Below, in pieces: positions 33,997-44,360 of a stretch of 64,000 nt of DNA. The notes below the pieces were generated by a model. That model ran no database searches. It was not told where the DNA came from and saw only the letters and a list, made by a program, of their open reading frames with translations. The position numbers and the translations under genes were made by a program. How positions within the stretch are numbered: the stretch's first letter is position 1; every line of letters begins with the position of its first letter. The DNA comes from Durusdinium trenchii. Its lineage: Eukaryota; Sar; Dinophyceae; Suessiales; Symbiodiniaceae. Where the stretch lies: contig CAXAMN010001225.1 of assembly GCA_963970005.1 (NCBI GenBank), forward strand, positions 1,131,536-1,195,535. The letters are read 5' to 3'.

Positions 33997-34745
33997 CTAG
34001 ATGGAAGCTCCTGCTTCATTCTCATTCAGGCCAAGGATCTGGAAGAACTTCTCATCAGGTTGCTGAAGAATGCTAAGATCTTCAAGCACATTCTGCACTG
34101 CCGTGCCAGGGATGTTCCGATTCCGATCCTGGGATCTCATGATCTCCAAAATGAGGCCATCTGGATCTCAGTTTACATACGATACCTTCCGAGAGGCTTA
34201 AACATACGTTTACTGCAAGGGTAATTACCAACAACCAACTCTCTCCACCATGAACATGCAAAAAATAGCTCCTTTGGTCCCCATGCCAACCCCTCTTTCC
34301 ACCGCCTGGCTCCCACCGACCAGCCCCACGGCCATGGTGCCAACCTGGATCCAACCCGGACTGCCAGCCAAAGGATCAATATACATGGCCATATCTTTGG
34401 TGATTGCCACCAGGTTGGGCCCGGAGGCATGCTGCAGCTGTGGCCGGCGAGGGTACTGCAGCTCTGGAGCGATAGAGTACAACTCATCCTTGCACTCAAA
34501 GACCAGGTACCGCCCGCAGTCACAGTCCTGGCTTCGAGGCACGGCGACCGCAAGGCGACGAGGGCGGCCTTGGCCAAGATATGCCAAGATAATGGTTGAA
34601 CCATCAGACGATGAGATCGGTTGCTTGGGACTACTTCTGCAAGCTGGACAAAGGCGCCGCATGGCAAGAAGATGTTTTCATGCCCGATTGTGGACCAAAG
34701 CTTCAATAGGACTGGTGCTTCCTGAACGGCACGTCTCGTAAAGAA
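33997..34745 (-). CDS. unrecognised gene, 3' part in two exons
   Basis: Exon 34745..34236 opens after an ATATAG acceptor with LLKLWSTIGHENIFLPCGAF. One base is missing in CCC at 34627..34629. The good frame then runs ISSSDGSTIILAYLGQGR, GRYLVFECKDELYSIAPEL, SGPNLVAITKDMAMYIDPL and GTKGAIFCMFMVERV. It ends at a G/GTTGTT donor. The 69-base intron is followed by exon 34166..33997, whose AT completes a GAT codon, giving DPDGLILEIMRSQDRNRN, then EDLSILQQPDEKFFQILGL, and a TAG stop at 33997. Phases match and codon bias is strong, so this is a real gene end. The short repeated hydrophobic strands hint at a beta-rich fold, but I recognise no family. Confidence 0.6.
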
Positions 34746-35057
34746 CTATATATTCAGTCTTTTTTGACCATTTCCGGCACATGTGGATTGATCCAGTCCT
34801 TGTAAGCTGAGCCCACGTTGATGAAGTTCGCCCCCCTGGTTTAGCCACAAGAACCGCTGCAACGATTCCAACTTGGCCACCGGATAGTCCGAATCCTCAA
34901 ACGGCATGAGCACAAAAGAAAGACCAACAGTCACTGTCTGAGCTGCCCTGATGCACAAAAACAAGCTCCAAAGGGGCTCCAGAAGTGCACAAAGCACAAC
35001 CATGTTACAAGCTGAGCTTCCGGCATTGAGGTTGATGTAGTAGTCCCATTCGCTCAC
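34746..35057 (-). CDS. GT14-like glycosyltransferase exons, partial
   Basis: Exon 35057..35025 encodes SEWDYYINLN. Exon 34895..34746 encodes DSDYPVAKLESLQRFLW, then, after dropping one base of a G6 run (34831..34836), ANFINVGSAYKDW. The joined INLNDSDYP matches in length and residues the INLSxSDYP core of core-2/xylosyl/glucuronosyltransferases (GT14), and NFI...W follows at the expected distance. The 129-base intron between them would start GC and end AG. The frame closes at 34746 after PEMVKKD, too early for the family, so the C-terminal half is missing here. It may be supplied by later exons (a GT14-like C-terminus sits at 31.6-32.6 kb) or be lost. No N-terminal exon was found upstream. 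Confidence 0.5.
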   Translation of the reverse strand: MSEWDYYINLNAGSSACNMVVLCALLEPLWSLFLCIRAAQTVTVGLSFVLMPFEDSDYPVAKLESLQRFLWLNQGGELHQRGLSLQGLDQSTCAGNGQKRLNI

Positions 35058-35059
35058 CT

Positions 35060-36000
35060 CAAGACGGGCTCCGCAACACCCAAGGACCTCTAGCAGAAAA
35101 AGCCATGAAAAGGTTGCAGATTCAAACGTCTACAATCAACCCTCAGTGCTAAAAAGTAGACATCCAAGGAGCGCCGAAAAACGACCAGGCTAGGAGCCTC
35201 ACATGCTCCAAAAGCCAAGACATCCCCCCCCAGCCAGGCCGTGAGAGTGCTAACCTCAGCCACTGAACGGATTCTGCTGGCTGGTGAAAAAAACAGGGTG
35301 GCTCGAGAAGCCCCAAGCGTCCGACTAGGGCAAGATCTGATACAGTAGATGCCCCTCCGCTAACCTTTTTAAAGGATTAAAGCTCGTAGAAGAACAACAA
35401 AACAAAAACAGCCTTTTGTGTATTGATATGGTTGGCTCGGGCACATGCGCCCCTATTTTATAGCTCAAGACTCAAAGGCTCAAAATCATCCCTGCCGGGA
35501 TCATCCACTACGATCACTTGGCGGATCTTGGTTCTCAAGGCATGCCCGTGCACAAATGCTGAGCTTCAAATTCAAACATCAAATGCACCACCAAACTAAA
35601 CTACGGCAGGCTACTCTCCTTTGAGACTTTTCACCCTGAAAGCTAGTGCTTCACTCACCTTCACCGCTGTTCCTATCTGGAAAAAATGACTATGCCCCGG
35701 AGGCTGCTAGTGGGTGTATCGGCGGTCGTTCGCTTTTCTGAAATTCTATACTCCTGAAAGGGCGCGTCGTAAGTAGTGCTTGCACAGTTGGTCCATCGGC
35801 AACATCTCCACTAAGTCACTAAGGACAAAGTGCCACGCTAGTAGTAACAGGTGCCACGCTAGTAGTAACAATTTTTGCTATTAGAAACAAGTGCACTTTG
35901 TCCGGGTCCCACCCTGTCTCCCAAGCGTTCCCAGCGACCAAGTAGCACCCCCGCGATTCACTCGGTAGCGAGAGATGACAGTGACATTGGGCATTTCGAG
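35060..36000. other. gap between genes
   Basis: No exon is seen. Near 35838 a 20-base phrase, GTGCCACGCTAGTAGTAACA, occurs twice in tandem and resembles the 47-kb minisatellite. Confidence 0.4.
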
Positions 36001-36009
36001 CTCGCGAAC

Positions 36010-36140
36010 CTCAGACGCGGTGGTTTGTGGCCGTTTGCAGTCACATTCGTGGGAGGGATGGCAGGCACAGTCAGTCAGGTCTTCTTTGGTCACAATCCCG
36101 TACTTCACAAAGGCCCTAGCCCAGAGACTCGCCAAGCAAT
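36010..36140 (-). CDS. single Cys-rich exon, unrecognised
   Basis: The exon begins after a GATGTAG acceptor and ends at TCTGAG/GTTCGC. It encodes SLWARAFVKYGIVTKEDLTD and then CACHPSHECDCK. The five Cys and two His within 14 residues could bind metal. Codon bias is good. No partner exon was confirmed. Confidence 0.35.
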
Positions 36141-36779
36141 CTACATCTACAACCTACCAGTACGATTCGTGGGACCTGGTAGCCTGGCTGGGCCTGCGGC
36201 TAAATCTCTCAGCATCTGGAAGTATGTCGGACCTCAACCGCCAACTGCCCTGAAAACCCAACCGCCAAAAGCACGCGACACTGAGTGAGTTTTGGGAAAA
36301 AACCGCCCTGGGTGGCAGGCGCTTTTCATCCACATGCCTAAGGCCGGGCAAAGAACAATTTTTATCTTTGTGGGCGGCTTGCACACATGCACCAGTTACA
36401 TGCAGCCCGGTGCACACCAGGACGTGTTGAGCCGGCGCCAAGCTTTGCAGCAACCGTCCAACCTCAGCCGGACAACCGTCAGCTGAAACGCACCATTGCA
36501 TGGCAAGCTGTCGCCCTTCGTCGGTCCAACGTTCTTTTTCGCAGCGCGTTCTTTTTCCGATGCCGGTCGCTCGTTCTACGTGTGAGATCGCTGTCAAGGT
36601 GATCGAAGTCCCAAAGAAACCCTGCTGCAACAGCTTCAGCTCAAAGAATCCGCAGGCCGTCCAAGGTGCCGAAATGCTTTGCCGGGGCTGTCAGGCTGCG
36701 CCGCACCTTCGCGTCCACCTCTCTGGTCGCTCACTCCCTGTCACTCGCAGACTCCGCTTGGCAGGTCCATCTTCAGCCT

Positions 36780-36848
36780 CCTTGTAGTACTTCGCAGGCC
36801 TGAGCTTGGCTGTCCCCTAGGCCTGCAAGCCTTGTAGTACTTCGCAGG
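36780..36848. repeat. short direct repeat
   Basis: CCTTGTAGTACTTCGCAGG occurs twice, 49 bases apart, with related flanks. Confidence 0.7.
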
Positions 36849-37169
36849 GCTGACCTGCCGAGCTGCCAGGACGATGAGGACCGACACCAAACACATCCGA
36901 CACCAAAACATCACCAAGGAGAGCAGCACCGCTGTTCGGAAATCTCACAGCTTTCCCCCATCTCCAAACCATCAAGGAGCAAGACCAATGAGTTGAGAAC
37001 TAACTCTATTGCTGACACAAGCACCGGGTGCCAACTAATGTACATAAGAAATTCATATACAGGTGGTGATGTGGTGCTTTTTGCACATGCAAGGGGCGGC
37101 TAGGGTTTATCTTTGCAATGAACCTCCTCAGTCCCCTTAAACCATCTCACCGAAACATACCTAGACAAT

Positions 37170-37975
37170 TCATTCAACCATGATCCTCACATGTGGAAGG
37201 ACCTTGATGGACCCCTCAGCGTCAGCGTCTGAGTTTCTCCCCCTGGGCATCCTGCCTTCCGCAGCGGCCTCGCTGAGCAGCAGCAAGTCGTTTGGCTCCA
37301 CAGGGTTCAGCACCGCAGCATCCGCGGGGCACACGCCACTGCGACCTCACCAAAAACTGCCCAGGACGATGACAAACCAATAGGGATGGAGAATGGACAT
37401 TCTAAAGCAATGCGTGTAAATGTGGGACTCGTATTCCAAGGTTGTTTAAGAGCACATTCTGGAGTGCAAAGAGTTCGTCCTAATCTATTGGGACTCCTTC
37501 CGCCACCAGCACTCCTCCGCCCACCTGTGTAGACTCCCGGCATCGCCTCCCGCTGCACAGCCAATGGCGCCAGCCAGGCCTCCAGCGCCTCCCCATAGTT
37601 CTCAAACGAAGTGCGCCACCAGCGGACCAGCCGCTTGGAGCCCAAGAGATGGAGCACATCCTTCCAGCGGATAGGTGGACCAGCTGCTGTGTGGGGCGCC
37701 CGATCGACTGATAGACCCAGGGTTTTCTGTGAGGTTCCTTCTGTACCTACAAGGTGATCGCCAGCGCTCTGCAAGTTGGACATTGCATGTTTGTTAGAGA
37801 GCTTTTGAACGAGATGTGTCTGGGCGATGTGATTATGATCAATCAACATGACGGCAGTTTCTCAGCCACAGCCGACCCTGATGTGTAGCAAGCAAGGACA
37901 TAGCACAGCTCCTGCGTCAGAACCACAAACTCTGGCGACAACCTCAGCATCTCCCAGCATTTCGAAGGGATCAAA
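37170..37975 (-). CDS. possible DHH-type phosphoesterase (PPX/Prune-like), partial
   Basis: Exon 37975..37525 starts after a CACAAG acceptor with LIPSKCWEMLRLSPEFVVL. The frame then needs one more A at AAA (37858..37860) to reach AVMLIDHNHIAQTHLVQK, and continues with IRWKDVLHLLGSKRLVRWW and YGEALEAWLAPLA. It ends ACA G at a GTGGGC donor. Exon 37345..37170 joins in phase (GGT), giving RSGVCPADAAVLNPVEPND and DAEGSIKVLPHVRIMVE before TGA. In exopolyphosphatase/Prune and family II pyrophosphatases an IP..xFxLRxE segment is followed by hydrophobic-DHN and Gln a few residues on; this gene has both. The rest does not obviously match, so the family call is tentative while the gene itself is well supported. 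The N-terminal metal-binding exons were not found. Confidence 0.5.
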
Positions 37976-38183
37976 CTTGTGACGGTTGGTGTTTGGCTAT
38001 CAAAAATTACAATGGAATACAGTAGAAGCCGGTAACGCCCCCACACAATAAAGGAAATCATGCTTGTCAACCTTTTTCTGCGAGCATCCCTTTCTGGTTG
38101 ACTACCGTATAGGCATTCATTCGCGCACCTCAGGCGTCGTCGCCTGTAATTCTACTTCCAAATGCCCACTCGCTCGCTGTCTG

Positions 38184-38184
<1 letters not shown>

Positions 38185-38218
<34 letters not shown>

Positions 38219-38510
38219 GGCTACTGTATCTCTCTATCTCTACATTTCTATCTCTCGTTATCTCTATAATATATATATAAAGATACAGAGGATTGAGAGT
38301 AAATGGCACAGACCCCAAGGTCGGGGGTTTACATGGACCACCATCTCAAAGACATCTTGAATCCTGTGCCATCTAGTCTGAACCCACTGTATATATATAT
38401 ATGTATATATGTGTGTGTGTGTGTTTGTCTTTTAAATTTATCTATTTATATATAGTTTATTTATTTCTGTACTGTATGTATTTATATATTAGATATATAC
38501 TGTATTTATA
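38185..38510. repeat. CT and TA/TG microsatellites
   Basis: A CTCTCTCT run (about 38188-38217) is followed by TCTATCTC-like sequence. A TA tract with ACTGTATATATA and a TGTGTGTGTG run (about 38386-38425) and A/T-rich TTTATATAT sequence lie up to about 38510. Confidence 0.85.
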
Positions 38511-38512
38511 TT

Positions 38513-39254
38513 TATATATGTAACCGGCCACGTGGCCCTGCAGCGGTCCAGCCGCCCAGCACGGTGCGGCTCGCAGCATTCTCCCAGGCCTGCTCCACCC
38601 TGGAGAGTACGTTGAAAAGCCTCGGACCAGGCGGAAGCCCGGCGATGACGACTGATTTGAGCAAATCTCTGGTTCGTGCCGGCCGACCCAATCGGCAAGG
38701 AGTGGTTGGGCAAGGATTTCCAGGTTGAGACAGCTGCGACACCAGAAGACCAAAGAAAAACAAAAGGATTGATTGGCGCTTGAAAGGTGGGCCAGGCAAA
38801 AACACCACGACAAATGCAAATCGAGTACGTGTCCACTAAATATGCCACATCCAGGTGTAATGGCAATGGGAGCTTTCCTATTTCGTCACCTGCGAAGGGG
38901 GTCCATGAGGCAACAACTGCATCCCTCATGTCTGGAGTTGCTGCTTCTTGCATCGAAGTGCCACGCATTTCGACAACAAGAATGGCGATGTCAACGGCAG
39001 GTTCTCAAGAAATAGAGCGCCAAGCAAAAGTCACAGATTTTTTTCTTCAAGTCAGCTTCAGAGCCCAGGCACACGCCCGCATTCACGAAGGTGGCCTCTT
39101 CAACCAGCAGCAGCCAGCGAAACTGGAAGCGCTGCCTCAAAGCCACAGCGTGCCACAGCACATGACCCTCACAATTGCATCCATCACGAGTATCAGTATC
39201 ACCCCCAAAAAAAAAACTCCAGATACTCCAGCATGATGCCATGAGGCCACCCAA
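38513..39254 (-). CDS. unrecognised multi-exon gene segment
   Basis: Three stretches look coding. About 39215..39055 encodes CNCEGHVLWHAVALRQRFQF and LLLVEEATFVNAGVCLGSEA. About 38985..38890 encodes AVDIAILVVEMRGTSMQEAA and RDAVVASWTPFA and ends at a GCAG/GTGACG donor. About 38720..38513 encodes RDLLKSVVIAGLPPGPRLFN and SRVEQAWENAASRTVLGGW before a stop in A/T-rich sequence. All have strong G/C3 bias. Near 39215 a run of ten T and five G on the minus strand makes the frame uncertain. The alternative frame there is a hydrophobic helix (SGVFFLGVILILVMDAI), which would make this continuous with the gene ending at 39270. No family is recognised. Confidence 0.42.
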
Positions 39255-39269
39255 GGCAGAATTTCTGTG

Positions 39270-40353
39270 TCAGACATGATGTTCATCTTTCAGGGTGGGA
39301 GCTACCCAATCTGGGGCGGCCGTCTGAACCTTGTCGGGGTGGAAGCCCCGTACAATAGACTCGGGGTCCATTGGCGGTATTTTGGATCGTGCTGACTGGG
39401 AAGCCTTCGGGTGTGTATACACATCACGTGTGTGTGTGTGTGCGCAGTTCCCTTCGGCCCTTCGGGCGGTCTGAGTCTGTCTGATGCTGCCAGGCTGCAA
39501 GAATGCAAAGGTCCATCGGAGCTGCTCCTCAAAGGTGGAAGGACGGCGGCACTGCACCAGAGTGGTAAGATGGTAAGACGATTGTAAAACTTGTATGTGG
39601 CACAAGTGCCTCACGCTCGCGCCTCACCGGCCAAAAAGGGCGTTGAAGGGATGGCACTTGAATGCACTTGACTTGATGACGGTCAGATCCATCAGGCACT
39701 CTCCCAGGGGATGTTATGACCATGCATGCTTCGTGGTTCACTCCCGCCGTCCGGATTTGTTCGTCCTGAAGCCTGGCACTGCATCGGAAACCCTTCCACG
39801 ACTGGCACGTCTCAGTTCAGCACGAGCCAAGCCAAGCTCAACCCGATCGCGGCGGACTACTGCCAGGCAAGCAGCAGCGCTCGGCCACCGAAGGCCCTGG
39901 GTGGTTGGGACGAAGACCAAATCGCCAAACTCGGACTCCTGTGGGTTGGTGTGGCATGAGATGGCTTGGGATAGTGGGTTCGGCCAAATCAACTGAGAAG
40001 GTCATCCCAAACTCTTCATTTGCAGAGGCCATCTAAGTCAAACAATGTTCACCCATCCTCCTCCATGATGCTGCTGACAGCTGCAGCACTTTCATCCTCA
40101 GACACGAGGTGGATAGCGGATACAGCGCATGGCTGCTGGCCCCGTCCAACTGCAAGAGCAGCTCTAGCCCCAGAAGACCAGTACAGTTTCTTCAACAGTG
40201 TTACCGCCACTTTGTTTTGGATGAGCCACAGTCACAAGTCATCCAAGTGTCCAAGAGGAAGGCCCAATTCACCGCCGCCACATCGGCCAACTTGGGCAGC
40301 CACACATTCCTGCAGAAACATTCAGCCACACATTGGTGTGGTTCCTGAGAAAG
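39270..40353 (-). CDS. unrecognised multi-exon gene
   Basis: Exon 40353..40205 begins after CATGCAG and encodes SQEPHQCVAECFCRNVWLPK and VNWAFLLDTWMTCDCG, ending CG at a GTAACA donor. Exon 40163..40053 completes CGA in phase and encodes RAALAVGRGQQPCAVSAIHL and SEDESAAAVSSIMEEDG, ending at GTGAAC. The intron is only 41 bases. Further exons are likely at 39938 (after CCCACAG, encoding FGDLVFVPTTQGLRWPS or an alternative frame) and at 39524..39270, which encodes LRWTFAFLQPGSIRQTQT and PPMDPESIVRGFHPDK and stops at 39270. A CA repeat lies in frame inside the last exon. The Cys content of exon 1 (eight residues between them) may bind metal or form disulphides. Family unknown; exon 3 frame unresolved. 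Confidence 0.45.
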
Positions 40354-41497
40354 CTGCATGACCCCAATGATTCCAGGCCCTGAATCAGCCAAGCGTCGAT
40401 TCCTCCTCGCCCCGCAAAATCCGGCGGAACCAAGCGCTGCGCTCCGACGCCGAGGAAAAGATCGCCGCGAAGAACCTGGCGCCGACGGGTGGGCCACTCG
40501 GTCCGGGGGGGTCCGATCCGTGACGAAAACCACCCAAGGAAAGAAGATGATTGCCAAACCAAATGTACAAAACGCACGCAACCATGACAACATGTATAAT
40601 CATGTATACATATGCATGCTATTGACTATGCATCATACATCACCGCGGAATGGCAATTCATGGTTTGGGGCAGTTGCCTTGGTCCTGAGGCAAGGCACCG
40701 CTGGAAAAAAGTTACGCCCCGCTGCATCCAAGGGACATTCCGAATTCCACCTGAGGCCAATGGCTGAGATGGTGAATAGATCAAATCGATTCTCAACGTC
40801 TGGGAGAGGCAAGCTCGCCACTCCCACACAAGTTGCTCAGCAGGTAACCCACCACCCCTCAAGTGGTAGCCAAAGCCTATGAAGGGTCAACTTCAACCAG
40901 AAACTCCCACTGCTGGCAGGCCGCGGGAGGATCTGCTTGAGGACCACAGGTATCATCCTGGGCAGAGTCGGCGGCCACGACCCCAGTAAACCGACACCCG
41001 GGCGTTCTTAAAACAAGTCCAAAATATCACAAAGCATACAAAACCATGACTAGTGAGCAGAGTGACAGAAATATGCCATGGAGGCACATCTTTCGAGATG
41101 AACTCGGAATGGTCTAAGCCACTCAAAGTATCATATTTCTGGAGCAAGTACATCCTCAAGCTGTGCAGGGCGGCTGCTCAAGTGTGCATTGTAGAGACGA
41201 GAAACAATTGGAGATTGGAGATGTAGGATGTACGTATTATACAAATGCAGCAAATGCAGTACTGTGATCCCATGAAAGGCTACAGTATCTTCTATTGTCA
41301 CTTCGGCATTGGTCCAAATTGAGGTCAGGCAAACAAGAGAGTGTGGCTGTAGCATGCACATGCAGTTCACGGGCATGGTTTCTCTGTCTGCACGTCCGCA
41401 TTCCACAACATGCTAACATATACCACACATCCCTGCTCCACCTCTGCTCCCTAATGAAAATCCAAACGGTGCAAGCCCAGGCCCAACCACAACACGC

Positions 41498-43562
41498 TCA
41501 CAAAGGGGCACGATGTAAGGGGGGCTCCCCCAGCTTCACAGCACACCACCGCCAAGCAGTGCGGCCAAGCATCATGCTTGGGAAACCAATCTTGCTGAAC
41601 TCCTGTGTCATCAGCTCTTGCATTCGTTCACGCCGCTTTTGGTAAGCCCCCTTCATCTTCACCCGGAAGTGAGGGAATGTCGAGTCGAAGCAAACCTAGA
41701 GATAGAGCACATTGGGCAGAAACCACCAGCCACATACAACGAACACCAAAACTGTCAGAATCCCTGAAACATGTCCACCCGCCTTCCCATGAACATTGAG
41801 GCGATGAGTAGCGGTGCAGGACCTTACATTCCCTCGCTGAGTGATAGCCCTCGACCCATTCCACTGGGCAACTGGCGTACGCCACGTCGCCTGCTGCTAG
41901 CAAGTTACTGCAGCCTGTAGGCCCAAGTACTTGTTGGAATAGAAGAACCTTGACAAGATTGATGTGCCACACAAGCACGTGCTCAAGAACTAACCATCTT
42001 ATCATATCATCTGGCTCCTGCCGAGCTACTGCTCGTGCTCTCCCACTCGCAGGTTGTCCTGGAACTTGAAGCTCTGCAGCCGCCTCGTGCGCCCCAAGAA
42101 GGCCATGGGGTGGATCCCCACCCGTGTGCAGCCATCAGCCTGGGCGAGTTTCATCGGACTGGTCGTGGCGGTTTCATCGGACTTCACTCGGCTCCCCATC
42201 GGCTCCCCATCGGCGCTCCCATCTGCCCCCTCCGCACCGTGGCATCGGCCACGATGGGCTCCAAGAAGAGCCGGTTCTTCGTGGGCCGCAGCCGGCCGCG
42301 GAAGGCGCCAAAGTTCCGCTCGTCCTCGAGGATCGGGAAGCCCAAAAGGTCCTAGGGCAGGGAGCGGCGGTTGGCGGTTGGCCCAAAAGGGCCCCGCTGG
42401 GGCAGTGAGTGGCCAAGTTGGGTTGCCGAAAGGAGGATGACAAGGTCTGGATGTGTCACACTAAGCTGGAGCAGTGTTGAAAAATTGTCGACCATGGTTT
42501 GGTTGCTGTTTGTTGCAGGTGCCAATGAGTTCAAAGTCAATGAAAAAAAACTAACAAACAAAATAGCACCACCGCACAGGCAAGAGTCGAATGGCAAGGT
42601 GAGCGAATGCAGCTGACTCCTCATGTGCCACAGCATGCCTTAGAAACAATGTCAGAAACTCTTCTAACAAGTTAATCAAGCATGTGAGAGGACACAAACA
42701 CAGGCACCAAGCGGAATCAAGACACACTCCAAGCAAGAGAGTGGTGATCTCACAAAATCATCATCCAATACGAGGATGAACTCCGTCTCGACTCTGGACA
42801 CCAGCAGCTTCCTGAGGAAGACAAGGGCGAAAACAGAAAATGAGAAGTTCGAAAGGAAGAAAATGACTCGACTCACACATCTCACAACTCACATCTTGCT
42901 TACAAGGTTCTTCGAGAGTTCGTATACAAATACGTGGCTTACTCACTCGAAACCCTTAAGAGTGTTCATGTTTGGGTGATCACTAAGTCACTTCCGTATG
43001 AATTCATTCAGACCCGTTGTGGACTAAGGGCATGCCATCTCTTTGCTCCAGGTCGCTTACCCCGCGAGAGCCCGAAATCAAAGGGCACGTCTACCACCTG
43101 CATGGCGGGGATGCTGGGATGCGGCCTCTGCAGCAGCTGATGGCACTCTGCCTGCCGCTGCCAAGCGCAGCTGAGCTGCTGCATAGCTTCTTGGAACACT
43201 GACACTGAGAGAGGTTGATGCAACTTCCTGAACCATGACTACTTCCAAAGGTCTGATTCCTGGATGTTCATCTTGGGGGGTCCGCAGATGAAAGAAAATC
43301 AAAGCCATTATGTCGCCATACCACATGGTGAACGATTTGAAGCGGCCCTGGTTTTACACCAGCCTCGGAATACCCAAAGCCTCTTCGACTTCCAGTGTGC
43401 CACCCAGTGCCAAGTACCATCCACCAAACAGGATCGCACCTCCTCAGCACACTCACAGGTCACCAGTATGGGCAAGCGCCGGTAGATCAGCCGGAAGGAC
43501 AGGCCCAAGCGCTCGAGCAAATCACAACGAGACGCCGAGTGGGCCGCCACCGTCACATGCTC
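41498..43562 (-). CDS. beta-1,4-GalNAc-transferase-like glycosyltransferase, about eight exons
   Basis: The family transfers sugars from nucleotide sugars in the Golgi; a GT-A fold with a DxD metal site is usual. Exons on the minus strand: 43562..43360 (EHVTVAAHSASRCDLL, the first strand of the fold), 43204..43061 (MQVVDVPFDFGLSRG), 42811..42754 (LLVSRVETEFILVLDDDF, the acidic metal-binding motif), 42505..about 42400 (MVDNFSTLLQLSVTHPDL), 42351..42238 (LLGFPILEDERNFGAFRG), 42139..about 42029 (DGCTRVGIHPMAFLGRT and RVGEHEQ), 41914..41823 (GDVAYASCPVEWVEGYHS), 41695..41498 (STFPHFRVKMKGAYQKRR to a TGA). The order VxVxxH, SRG, VDDDF, G.LEP, DG...FLGRT, VGEHE matches B4GALNT-type enzymes. Several introns join in phase (42351/42238/42139; 41823/41695). 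Others need a GC donor or one extra base (GGGG at 43060). No N-terminal signal anchor was located. The protein family is clear; the sugar specificity is not. Confidence 0.72.
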
Positions 43563-43815
43563 CTGGACGTGGGGAAAGACTGGGGAAGGCTGGGAAGGGC
43601 TGGCGACAGGTGAGTGCCGCCCCACTCAATTGAACTCGACAATTCGCTGGGAGACCTTAAATCTAGCGAGCATTCGGCGGGCACGCACGACAGAAAGAAA
43701 CACTGGTGGCTTGGCCACAGTTCAGCAAACTAAATCATTACACCGTATACAACTGGTGTCTTTCATCAAGTTCCCACAAAACATGCCTGGCAAGACCTGA
43801 CGTATCTTTAACAAC

Positions 43816-43860
43816 AGCAGCAGCAGCAGCAACAACCACAACAACAAGTACAAGTAAAAA
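43816..43860. repeat. CAG/CAA repeat
   Basis: CAGCAGCAGCAGCAACAACCACAACAACAAG followed by a poly-A stretch lies between genes. It is written here only as the CAG/CAA pattern. Confidence 0.85.
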
Positions 43861-44360
43861 AAAGGATTCAAATGGATGAAAGTAGTTGTTTCTGGTCACT
43901 CGATGAAACTGCGTGCTGCTGGCAATTGCCCCCTTCTGATTTGTTTGGCCTCCCGCGGCTTCACAGGAAGGCCAATCAAGGCTCATCTCTGAGGGGCCTT
44001 CCCCACCCCCACTCCTCCACATCGTCAAGCAAGGCTTCCATTGTCAAGTTCACCTGCGAAGAGCAAGTCTCCTGCATCACCGAGATGTCAGTCAGGGTCA
44101 GAGGTCCACAAAATGATACATGACAGTCGCAAAGAACCTGAAACACCGCGAAACACCCAATTTATACCGTTTGAGCCTTGAAACCTAGGTTACCAAATGC
44201 CATCTCTATGTTGTCAGTTGTTTGAACTGCTGAAATGCAGCATGAAGCGCTGTGGTGTCAAGGACAAAACAAGAGGTGTACCTGCATGTGTTTGCATCTG
44301 ACTGTACACCTGGCCTGCTTTGCTTGTTGCTGCTCATGACCAGCTTCACTCCCCTTCCAA

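Noticed and set aside
36154-36630. 158-codon minus-strand frame with Cys residues
   Set aside because: Codon bias is weak, frames overlap on the other strand, and no splice partner or family was found.
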